Below are positions 30,293 to 40,587 of a DNA stretch of 64,000 nt, piece after piece (the first letter of the stretch is position 1; every line of letters starts with the position of its first letter). The notes under the pieces were generated by a model that made no database searches, was not told the origin of the DNA, and saw nothing but the letters and a program-made list of their open reading frames with translations. A program made the translations under genes and the position numbers. Source of the stretch: SHZI01 sp038214295 (GTDB lineage: Bacteria; Pseudomonadota; Gammaproteobacteria; Steroidobacterales; GCA-2729495); contig JBBQSA010000012.1 in assembly GCA_038214295.1 (NCBI GenBank), positions 7,256 through 71,255 of the forward strand. The letters are read 5' to 3'.

Positions 30293-32829
30293 ATGAGTTC
30301 TGACAAGTGCTATCCGGCACTGGCCAGCGTGGCCGTGCTGCTGCTGTCTGCCGGGGTTGCCTTCGCGGCGGAGGACGCCGGCCCCGGCAGCGACGAGATC
30401 GTCGTCACTGCCCGCAAGCGCGTGGAAAGCCTCCAGGATGTGCCACTTTCGGTGGCAGCTTTCACGTCCGCGGAACTCCAGAGCCGGGGCTTAAACAGCG
30501 ACTACGATGTCGCGAATTTCACCATCGGCTTCCGGACGCTGGCGCAGACCGGCCGGGACATCGACCGGCCCATCATCCGGGGCATGGGCGCCCCGGCCAG
30601 CCGCGGGGAGCCCAACGCTTCCTATTTCATCGACGGCACCTTCGTCTCGGGCAGCATTGCCACCGCCACGACCAGCGCCGTGGAGCGGGTCGAGGTGCTG
30701 CGTGGTCCGCAGTCTGCCGTGTTTGGGCGGGCCACGTTCTCCGGCGCGGTCAACTACGTTACCCGCAAGCCTACGGATACCTTCGAGGGGCAAGTGAACA
30801 CGCGGGCAGGCACGAGCGACGACTACAGCGCGGGGGGCTGGGCCAGCGGCCCGCTGATCGACGACAAGCTGCTGTTCGTGGTGTCCGGCAACTGGAGCAA
30901 GTACGGTGGCCAGTGGCGCAACCAGCTGGAGCCCGGCCAGGCGGGCTACGAAAAGGACAGCACGCTGCCGTTCCGCCAGTTCCTGCTGAATCCACCCCAG
31001 GACGGCGACCACAGCCGCCTCGGCGCGGAGGAGACGACGGATGTGCTCGGCAAGCTCGTGTGGCGTCCGGCTGAGGGCTCGGAGGTCAACGTAAAGTACG
31101 GCTACACGAAGGGCGAGGACACTCATTTCCCCTCGCTTATCGCCACCGAACTCAATTGCTACCTGCCGGTGCCCGGCACGGAAGGCGAACCCTGGTACAA
31201 CACCAGCACCGGCTGGTACTGCGGCGAATTCCACGCAGAGGGCAAGGTAAACCGCATCAACCTGCCGGATTTCCGCAATGGCGTTACCTACGTCCTTGCC
31301 AACACCTTTCCGAATCCCCAGGATTTTGTTGTTCCGCCAGTCGAGCCCGGCACCTTCCGCGTTCAGAACCGCGTGCTGCTCGAGTACATCCAGGACGTGG
31401 GAGATTTGACGGTCACGTCACGTGCCTCGTGGAACAGGGACGATTTCCAGCAGGTCTTCGACCTGGACCACACGGAAACCCGCGCTGTCTGGGGTCTTTT
31501 CCACTTCGACAACCGGCGCGTGATCGAGGACCGCTCGGCGGAACTCCGGCTGGACACGCCAGGCGAGCTACCGGTGCGGGGCTCCCTGGGCGTGTACTGG
31601 TACGACCAGGACCGGGAGAACCGGCAGCGCAGTTATCCGGGGCCCGGCGTGGTGTTCGGTGCCGGCACGACGACCGCCGCATTCCCGCCATCGACCTTCA
31701 TCGCCATCCGGAACGAGGCGGCCTACGGCAGCATCGACTGGGATTTTGCAGATCGCTGGACCCTCACACTGGAGGGCCGTTACGCGAAGGACTCCAAGGA
31801 TCTCAGCGGCGGGGCGCTGGTCGGGCCCGATCTGCCCCCGGTAGTCGGCCTCGATTTCGACAGCTTCACGCCGCGGGCCACGGTGCGGTTCAAACCGTCG
31901 GATGACCTGACGCTCTACGTGCTCGCCGCCAAGGGCAACAAGCCCGGTGATCTCAACACGGAGTTTTTTCGGTCGGGCATCGACCCCGACGCCGTCAAGG
32001 CCGGCTTGAACGGCTGCACGCCGCGGCCGGAATCCCTGCCAGCGCTGGTGACGCCGTGCCTCGACGAGCCGCTGGCGATCGTCAAGGAAGAGGAGCAGTG
32101 GACCTACGAGGTCGGGGCGAAGGCAAGCTGGCTGGATGGCCGGTTGACCACCAACCTGGCCGTCTACCACATCGACTGGAAGAACCAGGGCCTGTTCACG
32201 ACGGTCAGCATCCTGCAGACGGCTGGCACCTTCCTGACCACTTCGGTCATCCGCAACGCGGGCGAGTCCCGGGTCGACGGGCTGGAGCTCGAAACGAGCC
32301 TGCGCGTCACGGACCGACTCTCCTTGTCAGCCAACTACGGCTACACGGACTCCCGCTACGTCAAGGGCATGGACCCGGTCCTGGAGGAGCTGACCGGCGA
32401 CGGCAGCCTGAACGGCAAGAAGGTGCCCAGCGTGCCGCGCCACACGCTGATACTGGGCGCGTTTGCCACGGCGCCGATCACCGACGGGGCCGACGCCTTC
32501 ATCAACGTGGACTATGCCTACAACAGCAAGCGCTACACCGCCGCCAACAACTTTTCCTGGCTCGGTGACGACCTCACGGTCAATCTCCGGGCAGGAGTGC
32601 AGCTTTCATCCTGGACTTTCACGGCCTACGTCCGGAACCTGACCGACGACGACACGCCGCTCGCCGCGCTGGACTTCGTGAATTTCGGCACGGTGGACGT
32701 CAACTATGCCGTGAATAGTGACGGCAACATCCCGGCGACGGCGGACGCGGACCACGACCGGGATCCGCGGATGTTCTCGATCAATCCGAAGCGGGGCCGG
32801 GACGTGGGTCTCGAGGTGCAATACCGCTT

Positions 32830-32833
<4 letters not shown>
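30293..32833 (+). CDS. TonB-dependent outer-membrane receptor
   Basis: An 846-aa gated outer-membrane importer. It has a signal peptide (hydrophobic 10-24, cleavage after AFAA 23-26), a TonB-box-like DEIVVTARKR at 34-43, a plug with DVPLSVAAF, FIIRGMG-like IIRGMGAP and ERVEVLRGPQSAVFG, then the barrel ending in YRF. The start at 30293 follows a run of seven G. Reading further upstream is open but overlaps the divergent dioxygenase and lacks any signal, so it was not used. Its stop shares CTAG with the convergent aldo/keto reductase stop. The ligand is unknown. Confidence 0.93.
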
Positions 32834-33773
<940 letters not shown>

Positions 33774-33777
<4 letters not shown>

Positions 33778-35120
33778 GCTTGTTTCTCCGGGTCAGGCCG
33801 CTGGCGATAGGGGCGCGCGCCGTTCCGGCGGACGAGGAGCGCGGCCCCCAGCAGCAGGGCGTTCAGCAATGCCATCATGGTAAACGGTAAGGTGGGGCCC
33901 AGGTGATCGAAGACGTAGCCGCCGGCGAGGGTGGCAAACAGGATCCCGACGCCGCCGACGGCGTTGTACAGGCCGATGACGGGTCCGCGCCCGGTCAAGG
34001 GGGCTTCATGGCCCAGCAGTGCGCCGCTGGCCACGATGACGCTGACCTCGCCCATACCCACGAGCACGGCCACGGGAATGAATCCGGGGCTGAAGGGATC
34101 CGCCACCTGGCCGAGCAGCGCATAGCCGGTGGCGGCCAGGACGAGCGCAATGCCGAGGCCTGTCACCCGGTCGACCCGGTCGGCAATCAGACCCATGAAG
34201 AAGGCCCAGCCCATCGCGGCAAGCTGGAGAATGCCGAACAGCATGCCGCCCCGCGCGAGACTGGTGGCAGGGCTCATCCCGGCGGCGATTCCGGCCTGGG
34301 TGACCCAGAGTGAAAAGAACGCCCCGATGATGACGAAGTCGCCCCGGCCAATGAAGGCGGCGCCATAGGCGAGGGCCAGCCGGGGGTTCGCCCGACCGAG
34401 CCGGGCGGCATCGAGCACGCTGCCCCAGAGACCGGCGTCGACGGTGGTGGACGATCGGGTTGCCGTCCGCGGCAGGCCGATGAACATGATGGCGGCCGCG
34501 GCGAGCGCGATCGATGCGGCGATCAGGAAGGCATAGCGCCCCGCGCTGACGGTGTCGATGCCGCCGGCGACGAATGCCTGGGGCAGCTTGGCGAGCCCGA
34601 CCGACATTGCGACGACGCCGAGTCCCTGCAGCAGGTTGTTGGACCCGATCCACTTGCCCCGTGAGCGCTCCTGGATCGCGTCCACTACGCAGGCACTCAG
34701 CATCAGGGGCGCCAGGGCCACGCCGAAGGCGAACACGATGCGGAACAGCACCAGTTGCAGCAGGCCGGTGGCAAAGGGATAGATCGCGAGGCCGGCCGCC
34801 ATGATGACGAATCCCAGGCAGAACACCCGCCGGCGTCCGACCCGGTCCGACCAGGCGCCAGCGACGCCAGCCAGCGCAATCACGATCAGTTCCTGCAGGA
34901 AACCCAGGTTCCCGGTCAGCCGGCCCTGCTCGGCCACCGGGATGTGCAGCACCTCGTTCAGGAGGTAGGGCTGGAGGAAGCTCATGAAGGCGGCAAGGCC
35001 GATGGTAAACAGCGAGGCCAGCCAGACAGTGGACGCATTACCCCGGGTCCAGCCGGGGGCAAACCAGAACGGACCCAGCCGGGCGCTGGTCACCGTTCCG
35101 GCCGCGTCAGGCGGGGGCAT
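33774..35120 (-). CDS. MFS transporter
   Basis: A 448-aa major facilitator with about twelve helices. The motif-A-like segment GAWSDRVGRRRVF lies between helices 2 and 3. The ATG at 35120 overlaps the TGA of the TetR gene by one base (TGATG), so translation is coupled; a longer reading frame upstream lies wholly inside the TetR gene and is discarded. The regulator-transporter pairing suggests efflux or uptake of the TetR ligand. Confidence 0.88.
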
Positions 35121-35830
35121 CAGGAACGCCGCTGGCCCCCGGCGCGCAGCTGAGCAACCTCCGCCGTGGTTGCTGCGGACACGGGGGCTGCCATCAGTCC
35201 AGCCAGCGCGTCGATCAGGTTGCTCAAGTACAGCAGGGGCAGTGCGTGGGCGACCAACCCGTTGCGGCTCGTGCCCAGCCGATCCCGGGCGGCGAGCGCG
35301 TTCACGGTCAGTTCCCAGGCCAGGCCGAAGCGGGGGCCAAAGACCTCGTCGGGAACGTCGGGCAGAACCCGGCGCAGCTCGTAGTACACCTGCCCGAGGC
35401 TCGAGCCGAACTGGCCTCGCCACATGCCTACCAGGTCCATCATCGGGTGATTCAACAGCTGTGACAGGAACCTGATGAAATGGTCGCCACCCTCGGACTC
35501 GGCGATCTCGCCGATCATCGGATTGACCATTAGCCCCATGACTGCATGGACTGGGGTGCCCTCACCGGGCGGTGGCATCGCCGCCAGCATCGCCGCGCGC
35601 CGGACGTCGAGCCGCTCCATCCGGTAATCGTAGATCGCGGTGATAAGCGACTCCTTCGACCCGAAGTGGTAGTGGGATGCCGATGAGTTGCGCTGGCCGG
35701 CTTCCGTGTTGATCTGCCGCAGGGAAACGTTATCAATTCCCTGTTCGGCAAACAGCCGTTCTCCCGCCAGTATCAGCTGCTCCCGTGTACGGGCGCTGGT
35801 CGGCGTCGATTTCGTCCGAGCCTTGAGCAT
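35120..35830 (-). CDS. TetR/AcrR-family transcriptional regulator
   Basis: A 236-aa repressor-type regulator. Residues about 8-65 form the TetR DNA-binding domain (LFAEQGIDNVSLRQINTEAG, then HYHFGSKESLI); the remainder is an all-helical ligand domain. The ATG at 35830 is preceded by GGGGGGGA; a GTG 18 bases upstream is less likely. It heads an operon with the MFS transporter and the aldo/keto reductase. A perfect inverted repeat 44-61 bases upstream of the start is the likely autoregulatory site. Confidence 0.9.
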   Translation of the reverse strand: MLKARTKSTPTSARTREQLILAGERLFAEQGIDNVSLRQINTEAGQRNSSASHYHFGSKESLITAIYDYRMERLDVRRAAMLAAMPPPGEGTPVHAVMGLMVNPMIGEIAESEGGDHFIRFLSQLLNHPMMDLVGMWRGQFGSSLGQVYYELRRVLPDVPDEVFGPRFGLAWELTVNALAARDRLGTSRNGLVAHALPLLYLSNLIDALAGLMAAPVSAATTAEVAQLRAGGQRRS

Positions 35831-35873
35831 GTCGTTGTCCCCCCCCACGGAGACTTCGGCACTATGTTTAAAG

Positions 35874-35891
35874 ACGTCACCCGTGTGACGT
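35874..35891. promoter_or_regulatory. Inverted repeat, likely TetR operator
   Basis: ACGTCAC (35874-35880) and GTGACGT (35885-35891) form a perfect 7-bp inverted repeat around CCGT. It lies just upstream of the TetR-MFS-AKR operon, where a TetR autoregulatory operator is expected. Confidence 0.6.
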
Positions 35892-35931
35892 TACGTATCT
35901 GGGCCTCTGCTTGTCCGGGCCTGACCGGTCC

Positions 35932-37023
35932 TTACCAGTAGTGAGTCCAGCGGGAGCGCTCCTGGAAGTATCGGTAGGCGTCCCGCTTGTCCTTCGGAAT
36001 ATAGTCGATGTAGCCGCCCGGTGAGTAGCGTTCCTGGTACTGGTCGAGGACCGGCTTGTACAGGCTGAGGTGCAGGTCCGGGATCCGGTGCCGGCTGCGG
36101 AACTCGGCGATCGGTATCCGGGCCAGTTCCTTGGTCTCGAAGGCCCCGGCCTTGCAGAGCTCGATACCCCGCGGCGCGAAGATGGCGGAGCGGCCCGGGC
36201 CACCGAAGTTGGTGTCCTCGAAGAAACCCGGATTACGGCCGTGGGTGCTCACCGAGTTGTTGGTGATCATCGTGTAGAGGCTGTTGTGGTAGGACGTCAG
36301 CCGCATGTCGTCGAATTCGAAGCCGCCGGTGGCGACGCGGCAGATGATCTCGGCGCCCTTGAAGGCCATGCAGCGGAACAGTTCCGGCTCGAACTGGACG
36401 GCTGACATGGCGATGTTGCCGATATCCGTGCGCTCCACGGGGATCACGGCATCGAGACCGTACATCTCCACGAAACGGTCATACACGTCGTAGATTACCG
36501 AGGTGTACTGTTCGGAGCCGGGGAACATGCCGCGGACGTTGCGCTGCTTCCAGTGCTGCACGATGCTGCCGTCCGGCTTGACCATCACCATCAGGTGCAG
36601 GATGTGGCCGGGCCAGTTCTTCGTGTCCCTGGCGTAGGTGCCGAAGACGATGTAGCAGTTGTACTTCTTCGCCCGCTTCGCCACTTCCTCGGTCTCGGGG
36701 CCCGGGATTTCCAGGCACAGGTTGTAGTGCTGGTCGCGGGTCCAGTCCGAGAAGCCGGTAATCGGGAATTCGTGGAACAGCAGCAGGTCGCTGCGCCCGC
36801 CGTAACCCTGGGCGATGTCGATGCACTCCAGGAAGTAATCGAGATTGCGCTTCAGGTCGGGTTCCGGGTTCGCGCCGTTGACCCCCTGCACACGGGTCTG
36901 GACGACCGCCGCCGTGATTGCGTCCTGGCGGAGCGCCACGGTGGGGTAGGTGCCATCGGCGCGGACCATCCGCTCGCTGTCTGGCGGTCCACCGTTCGAG
37001 GGGCTTGCGGGGGGCTTGCTCAT
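35932..37023 (-). CDS. Nitrilase-superfamily protein lacking the cysteine nucleophile
   Basis: A 363-aa carbon-nitrogen hydrolase fold, closest in layout to aliphatic amidase/formamidase (AmiE/AmiF). Two of the catalytic residues are present: Glu85 in FHEFPITGF and Lys159 in HWKQRNVRG. The nucleophile loop that normally reads ICxDxxFPE here reads MSAVQFEPE, placing Ser207 where Cys belongs. Either the protein is non-hydrolytic or it uses another chemistry. The length and C-terminal tail (RSRHRIPDLHLSLYKPVLDQY) match the amidase group. It is divergent from the GntR gene and may be under its control. Confidence 0.82.
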   Translation of the reverse strand: MSKPPASPSNGGPPDSERMVRADGTYPTVALRQDAITAAVVQTRVQGVNGANPEPDLKRNLDYFLECIDIAQGYGGRSDLLLFHEFPITGFSDWTRDQHYNLCLEIPGPETEEVAKRAKKYNCYIVFGTYARDTKNWPGHILHLMVMVKPDGSIVQHWKQRNVRGMFPGSEQYTSVIYDVYDRFVEMYGLDAVIPVERTDIGNIAMSAVQFEPELFRCMAFKGAEIICRVATGGFEFDDMRLTSYHNSLYTMITNNSVSTHGRNPGFFEDTNFGGPGRSAIFAPRGIELCKAGAFETKELARIPIAEFRSRHRIPDLHLSLYKPVLDQYQERYSPGGYIDYIPKDKRDAYRYFQERSRWTHYW

Positions 37024-37057
37024 GGATCTGTATCTCTTGCCTGGCCGGGTTGGGGTT

Positions 37058-37075
37058 ATGATGTGGTCATGATGT
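37058..37075. promoter_or_regulatory. Direct repeat between the nitrilase-like and GntR genes
   Basis: ATGATGT occurs at 37058-37064 and 37069-37075, 11 bases apart, in an AT-richer patch of the 92-base gap between the divergent genes. It is a candidate binding site for the GntR regulator or part of the divergent promoters. Confidence 0.35.
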
Positions 37076-37115
37076 TAATACAACTGGGCGCGCTTCTCAC
37101 CGCCGCGTGGCGGCC

Positions 37116-37895
37116 ATGCCCGTGAGCGAGCCGGCCCGACTCGCTCCCCGCGCCCGGGAACCGGTGGACAACTCCCTCCGGAGTCCCCGGTACATCCAGG
37201 TGTACGCCGCGATCCGGGACTGGATCTACCAGGGTACCTACAAGCCCGGCCAGCGCCTGCCCACCGAGGGGCAGCTCTGCGAGCTGTTCGGGGTGTCCCG
37301 CATCACCACCCGCAAGGCCGTGGACATGCTGGTGGACGAGGAGCTGGTCCTGCGCCAGCCCGGACGGGGCACCTTCGTCGTGGAGGACCTGGCGGACGCT
37401 CCCGTGGTCGGCGACATGGAGCAGCTGCTGCTGAAAGTGGAGCGGCTGGGCAAGAACACCCGGGTTGCGCGGGCGGAGGTCCAGGAACAGGACGCGGATG
37501 CCGAGACCCGGATGGACCTGCGCCTGGCCGACGGCGCCCGCGTGCAACGGGCCTCCCACGTGCGGCTGCTGAACAAGGAACCGATCGGCTACGTGGTGAC
37601 CTACATCCCGGCCGACCTGGACGTGCGCTTTGACCTCAACGAGCTCAACGAAAGTCCGATGCTGACGCTGCTTGAGCGCAAGGGCGTCGACATTGCCTCC
37701 TGCGACCAGGTAATCACGGCGACCCTGGCGGACGGGCGCCTGGCCGGGCTGCTGAATACCACCGTGGGCGCGCCGCTTCTGTACGTCCGGCTGATGGTTT
37801 TCGACAGCCGGCGCCGGCCCGTGGAGCGGCTGGTGGCCTGGTACCGCGCCGACCACTACCACCATCACGTCCACCTGACGAGAAAGAGCCGATGA
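37116..37895 (+). CDS. GntR/HutC-family transcriptional regulator (UTRA domain)
   Basis: A 259-aa regulator with an N-terminal winged helix (residues about 25-90; QRLPTEGQLCELFGVSRITTRKAVDMLVDEELV) and a C-terminal UTRA ligand domain (about 105-255). HutC-type members sense small metabolites. The start is either the ATG at 37116 or a GTG at 37107; neither has a clear ribosome site. Its stop overlaps the start of the peptide-binding protein by 4 bases, so it should regulate that transport system. Confidence 0.9.
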   Translation: MPVSEPARLAPRAREPVDNSLRSPRYIQVYAAIRDWIYQGTYKPGQRLPTEGQLCELFGVSRITTRKAVDMLVDEELVLRQPGRGTFVVEDLADAPVVGDMEQLLLKVERLGKNTRVARAEVQEQDADAETRMDLRLADGARVQRASHVRLLNKEPIGYVVTYIPADLDVRFDLNELNESPMLTLLERKGVDIASCDQVITATLADGRLAGLLNTTVGAPLLYVRLMVFDSRRRPVERLVAWYRADHYHHHVHLTRKSR

Positions 37896-39481
37896 CCAAC
37901 CGCCAGTTCCGTGGAGTGTTAGCCGCCACGCTGCTATTGATGCTGGCCGGGGCGCTGCCCGCGGGGTCGGCGGAACCGGTTACCCTCAGGCGCGGCACGG
38001 CCGCTGAGCCCAACAGCCTGGATCCCCACATCGCCCAGGGGAACACGGCGGGCGCCGTGCTCTACGACCTCAACGTGGGCCTGACCACGCTCGACGGGAG
38101 CAGCCGGGTGATCCCCGGGTCCGCAGAATCCTGGACGATCAGCCCGGATGGCCTGACCTATACCTTCACCCTGCGCACCGGCCTCAAGTGGTCCGACGGG
38201 TCGCCACTCAGCAGCGAGGACTTCGCCTGGTCGGCCCGCCGCCTAGTGACGCCCGCGACAGCGGCGCGCTTTGCCTCGTTCTTTTACCCGGTGAAGAACG
38301 CGCGGGCGATCGTGCGCGGCCAGATGCCGCCGGAGAGCCTGGGCGTGGAGGCGCCGGACCCGCGGACCGTGATCTACCGGCTGGAGAGCCCCGCTGCCTA
38401 CTTCCTGGAGAACCTGGCGTCCAACGTCGGCGCGCCGGTACCGCGCCAGCAGGTGGAGAAGTACGGTCGCCAGTGGACCCGCCCCGGCCAGATGCTGACC
38501 AACGGGCCGTACCGGCTGACAGAGGTCGTGCCCCAGTCCTACGTGGCCATCGAGAAGAACCCGAATTTCTACGCTGCCGGTGACGTGAAACTGGACCGGG
38601 TCATCTACTACCCGACCCAGAATGCCGACACCAGCCTGCGCCGCTACCTGGCCGGCGAGCTGGACCTGGTCTTCAACTTTCCGGGGGAGGACGTGCCGAA
38701 GCTGCTCAAGGAGCGGCCGAAGGAAGTGAAGATCTCCCCGTCGCTGTCCGTGAACTACCTGGTGATGAACCTCGGCAAGCCGCCGTTCAATGATCCGCGG
38801 GTGCGGCGGGCGCTGTCGCTCGCACTGGACCGGGACGGCATCGTCAGGAAGTTCCTGGGCCCGGGCTACCGGCCGGCCTGGTCGATCACCCCGCCGAGTG
38901 TCAGCGGCTACACGACGCCGGCCTCGCCGGCGGCAAAGCAAACGGCCGCGGCCCGCCTGGCGGAGGCGCGGCAGCTGCTGGCGGCGGCGGGCTACGGCCC
39001 CGCCAATCCGGTGAAATTCGAGATCCGCTACGAGGGCCAGGAGGAAAACCGCCGGATCGTGGTGGCGATGACCGCGATGTGGCGCGCGATTGGCGTCCAG
39101 GCCCAGCCCTCGACGAGTGACCTGAACGGACTGAACAAGGCCGCCAGGACCGGCAGCTTCGACATGCTGCGCTACACCTGGTTCGCGCCGAACGACGACC
39201 CCTACAGCTTTCTCGGTCTGATGGAGACGGGCAACACCGGCAACTACTCCAAGTACAGCAACCCCGCCTACGACGCGGCGCTCAAAACTGCGAACAGCAC
39301 GCTCGACAACGCGGCCCGGCTGCGGCTCCTGGCCGGCGCGGAGGCGCTGCTGTTCAAGGACGAGCCGGTCATCCCGGTGTTCTACTACGGCCGGCGTTAC
39401 CTGGTGAAGCCCTATGTGCGGGGCTTCGAGCCGAACCAGCGAGCGGTCAATCCCTCGCGCTACCTCTCGATCCAGCGCTAG
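37892..39481 (+). CDS. ABC transporter periplasmic peptide-binding protein (SBP_bac_5, OppA-like)
   Basis: A 529-aa extracytoplasmic solute-binding protein of the oligopeptide/nickel family. The signal peptide spans 1-27 (hydrophobic 9-22, AGSA cleavage); no lipobox Cys. Segments EPNSLDPHIAQGN, SPDGLTYTFTLRTGLKWSDGSPL and NGPYRL are family hallmarks. It delivers peptides or peptide-like compounds to a permease, most likely the oppBCDF genes that lie convergently 1 kb away on the other strand. Translation is coupled to the GntR gene (ATGA). Confidence 0.93.
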   Translation: MTNRQFRGVLAATLLLMLAGALPAGSAEPVTLRRGTAAEPNSLDPHIAQGNTAGAVLYDLNVGLTTLDGSSRVIPGSAESWTISPDGLTYTFTLRTGLKWSDGSPLSSEDFAWSARRLVTPATAARFASFFYPVKNARAIVRGQMPPESLGVEAPDPRTVIYRLESPAAYFLENLASNVGAPVPRQQVEKYGRQWTRPGQMLTNGPYRLTEVVPQSYVAIEKNPNFYAAGDVKLDRVIYYPTQNADTSLRRYLAGELDLVFNFPGEDVPKLLKERPKEVKISPSLSVNYLVMNLGKPPFNDPRVRRALSLALDRDGIVRKFLGPGYRPAWSITPPSVSGYTTPASPAAKQTAAARLAEARQLLAAAGYGPANPVKFEIRYEGQEENRRIVVAMTAMWRAIGVQAQPSTSDLNGLNKAARTGSFDMLRYTWFAPNDDPYSFLGLMETGNTGNYSKYSNPAYDAALKTANSTLDNAARLRLLAGAEALLFKDEPVIPVFYYGRRYLVKPYVRGFEPNQRAVNPSRYLSIQR

Positions 39482-39494
39482 CGTGTGAGGGTGG

Positions 39495-39510
39495 GGCGCC
39501 GTCAGGCGCC
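39495..39510. terminator. Small GC hairpin between convergent genes
   Basis: GGCGCC-GTCA-GGCGCC (39495-39510) forms a 6-bp stem with a 4-base loop in the 30-base gap between the convergent binding-protein and Tat-protein genes. There is no T-run, so the call is weak. Confidence 0.3.
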
Positions 39511-39511
39511 G

Positions 39512-40243
39512 CTACTTCAGCCTGGGGTCGTCGATCTTGTACTTGCGGCTTTCGTCGTACCACTCCTTGAAGTCCGGCTGGACGAGCTTCTCAAGCATGG
39601 CCCGCACGTACGTGTCAGGGCCCAGGGGGCACTGGGCGTAGAGGGTCTGGCGCCAGCGGTCTCCCCGCTTGTTATAGATAGACAGCACGCGATCAAAGCC
39701 GGCCCGCGGCACGCCCACCGGGCCCGGGATCCGTAATTTGAGCTCGAACCAGTGATCGTAGAGGGCCAGCGCCACGCCTGGCGCCAGTTCCTTCACGAAG
39801 AGGTTGGAGTAGCCCCAACGGAAGGCATCCAGGCCCTTTTTCGGTGGAAAGATGTACTTGTCCAGGATGTCCCAGCCCACCATGACGTCGAAGAGTTCCT
39901 CGGCCACGTAGATCGGCGTGCTGTCTTCCCGGTCCCAGATTTCCTCGGGAAGCTTCCACCATTCCTGGCGGTTCCAGAGCTGCTCCGTCCGCGCGAGTAC
40001 CGCGTCGATCTCGGCCTTCAGCTTTTCATCGCAGGGTGGGTACGCAATGCGCTGCGGTGACAGGCCATTGTTCCGGTCGGCCGCGCTCCGGATGCCCGGG
40101 AACCGGTCCGGCAGGGGCCAGGCGCGCCCCTCGCCGCCCTCCGGGGCTGCCGCGGCTGGCATCGCCCAGGTGGTGGCGGAGAGCAGGCTGCCCAGGGCCA
40201 GGTGGCCCAGGAAGCGGCGGCGGGCGATTTCGTCCTCGGTCAT
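39512..40243 (-). CDS. Tat-exported protein with NTF2/SnoaL-like fold, unknown function
   Basis: A 243-aa protein with a Tat signal (ARRRFLGH near 7-14, hydrophobic 15-32, AAAA cleavage near 32-35). The mature part has the alpha-beta pattern of SnoaL-like NTF2 folds, with DEKLKAEIDAVLARTEQLWN at its start and aromatic strands such as LALYDHWFELKLR. I do not recognise a specific family. The ATG overlaps the DUF1330 stop by 4 bases. It is the last gene of the long minus-strand operon that starts with an MFS gene. Confidence 0.7.
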   Translation of the reverse strand: MTEDEIARRRFLGHLALGSLLSATTWAMPAAAAPEGGEGRAWPLPDRFPGIRSAADRNNGLSPQRIAYPPCDEKLKAEIDAVLARTEQLWNRQEWWKLPEEIWDREDSTPIYVAEELFDVMVGWDILDKYIFPPKKGLDAFRWGYSNLFVKELAPGVALALYDHWFELKLRIPGPVGVPRAGFDRVLSIYNKRGDRWRQTLYAQCPLGPDTYVRAMLEKLVQPDFKEWYDESRKYKIDDPRLK

Positions 40244-40557
40244 GGGGGGCTCCAACGGGGCGAGTCGACGATCAGCACCTGGAACGTGCCCGTGCCGTCG
40301 CGCAGCCGCTTCGCTTCCGAATACTCGCTTGAGTTCCAGAAGCGCAGCGCAGCCTCGCGGCTCGGCCACTCGGATACGAGGGCGCTCGGGTTCCCGGCCC
40401 AACCCCCTTCAATGAAGAGTCCGCCTGAGCCGCGCACCACGTAACGGCCGCCGAAGCGGGTGACGAGGGGTGGCACCACCTGGGCGTAGCCGGCCAGGAA
40501 GCGCTCCCGGTCGGTCAGTTCCGCGATCACGATCATGTAGCAGCGAATATCGTTCAA
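40240..40557 (-). CDS. DUF1330 (dimeric ferredoxin-like fold) protein
   Basis: A 105-aa protein matching the DUF1330 pattern: an N-terminal strand MIVIAELTDRERF, FGGRYVVRGSG, then EWPSREAALRFWNSSEYSEAKRLR. The fold is a dimeric alpha+beta barrel; biochemical roles are poorly known, some members probably binding small metabolites. It lies 30 bases after the ATPase gene oppF and overlaps the next gene by 4 bases, so it is co-transcribed with the transporter. Confidence 0.88.
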   Translation of the reverse strand: MNDIRCYMIVIAELTDRERFLAGYAQVVPPLVTRFGGRYVVRGSGGLFIEGGWAGNPSALVSEWPSREAALRFWNSSEYSEAKRLRDGTGTFQVLIVDSPRWSPP

Positions 40558-40587
40558 GGCGTGCTCCCGCTGTCTGGCCCGGTGAGT

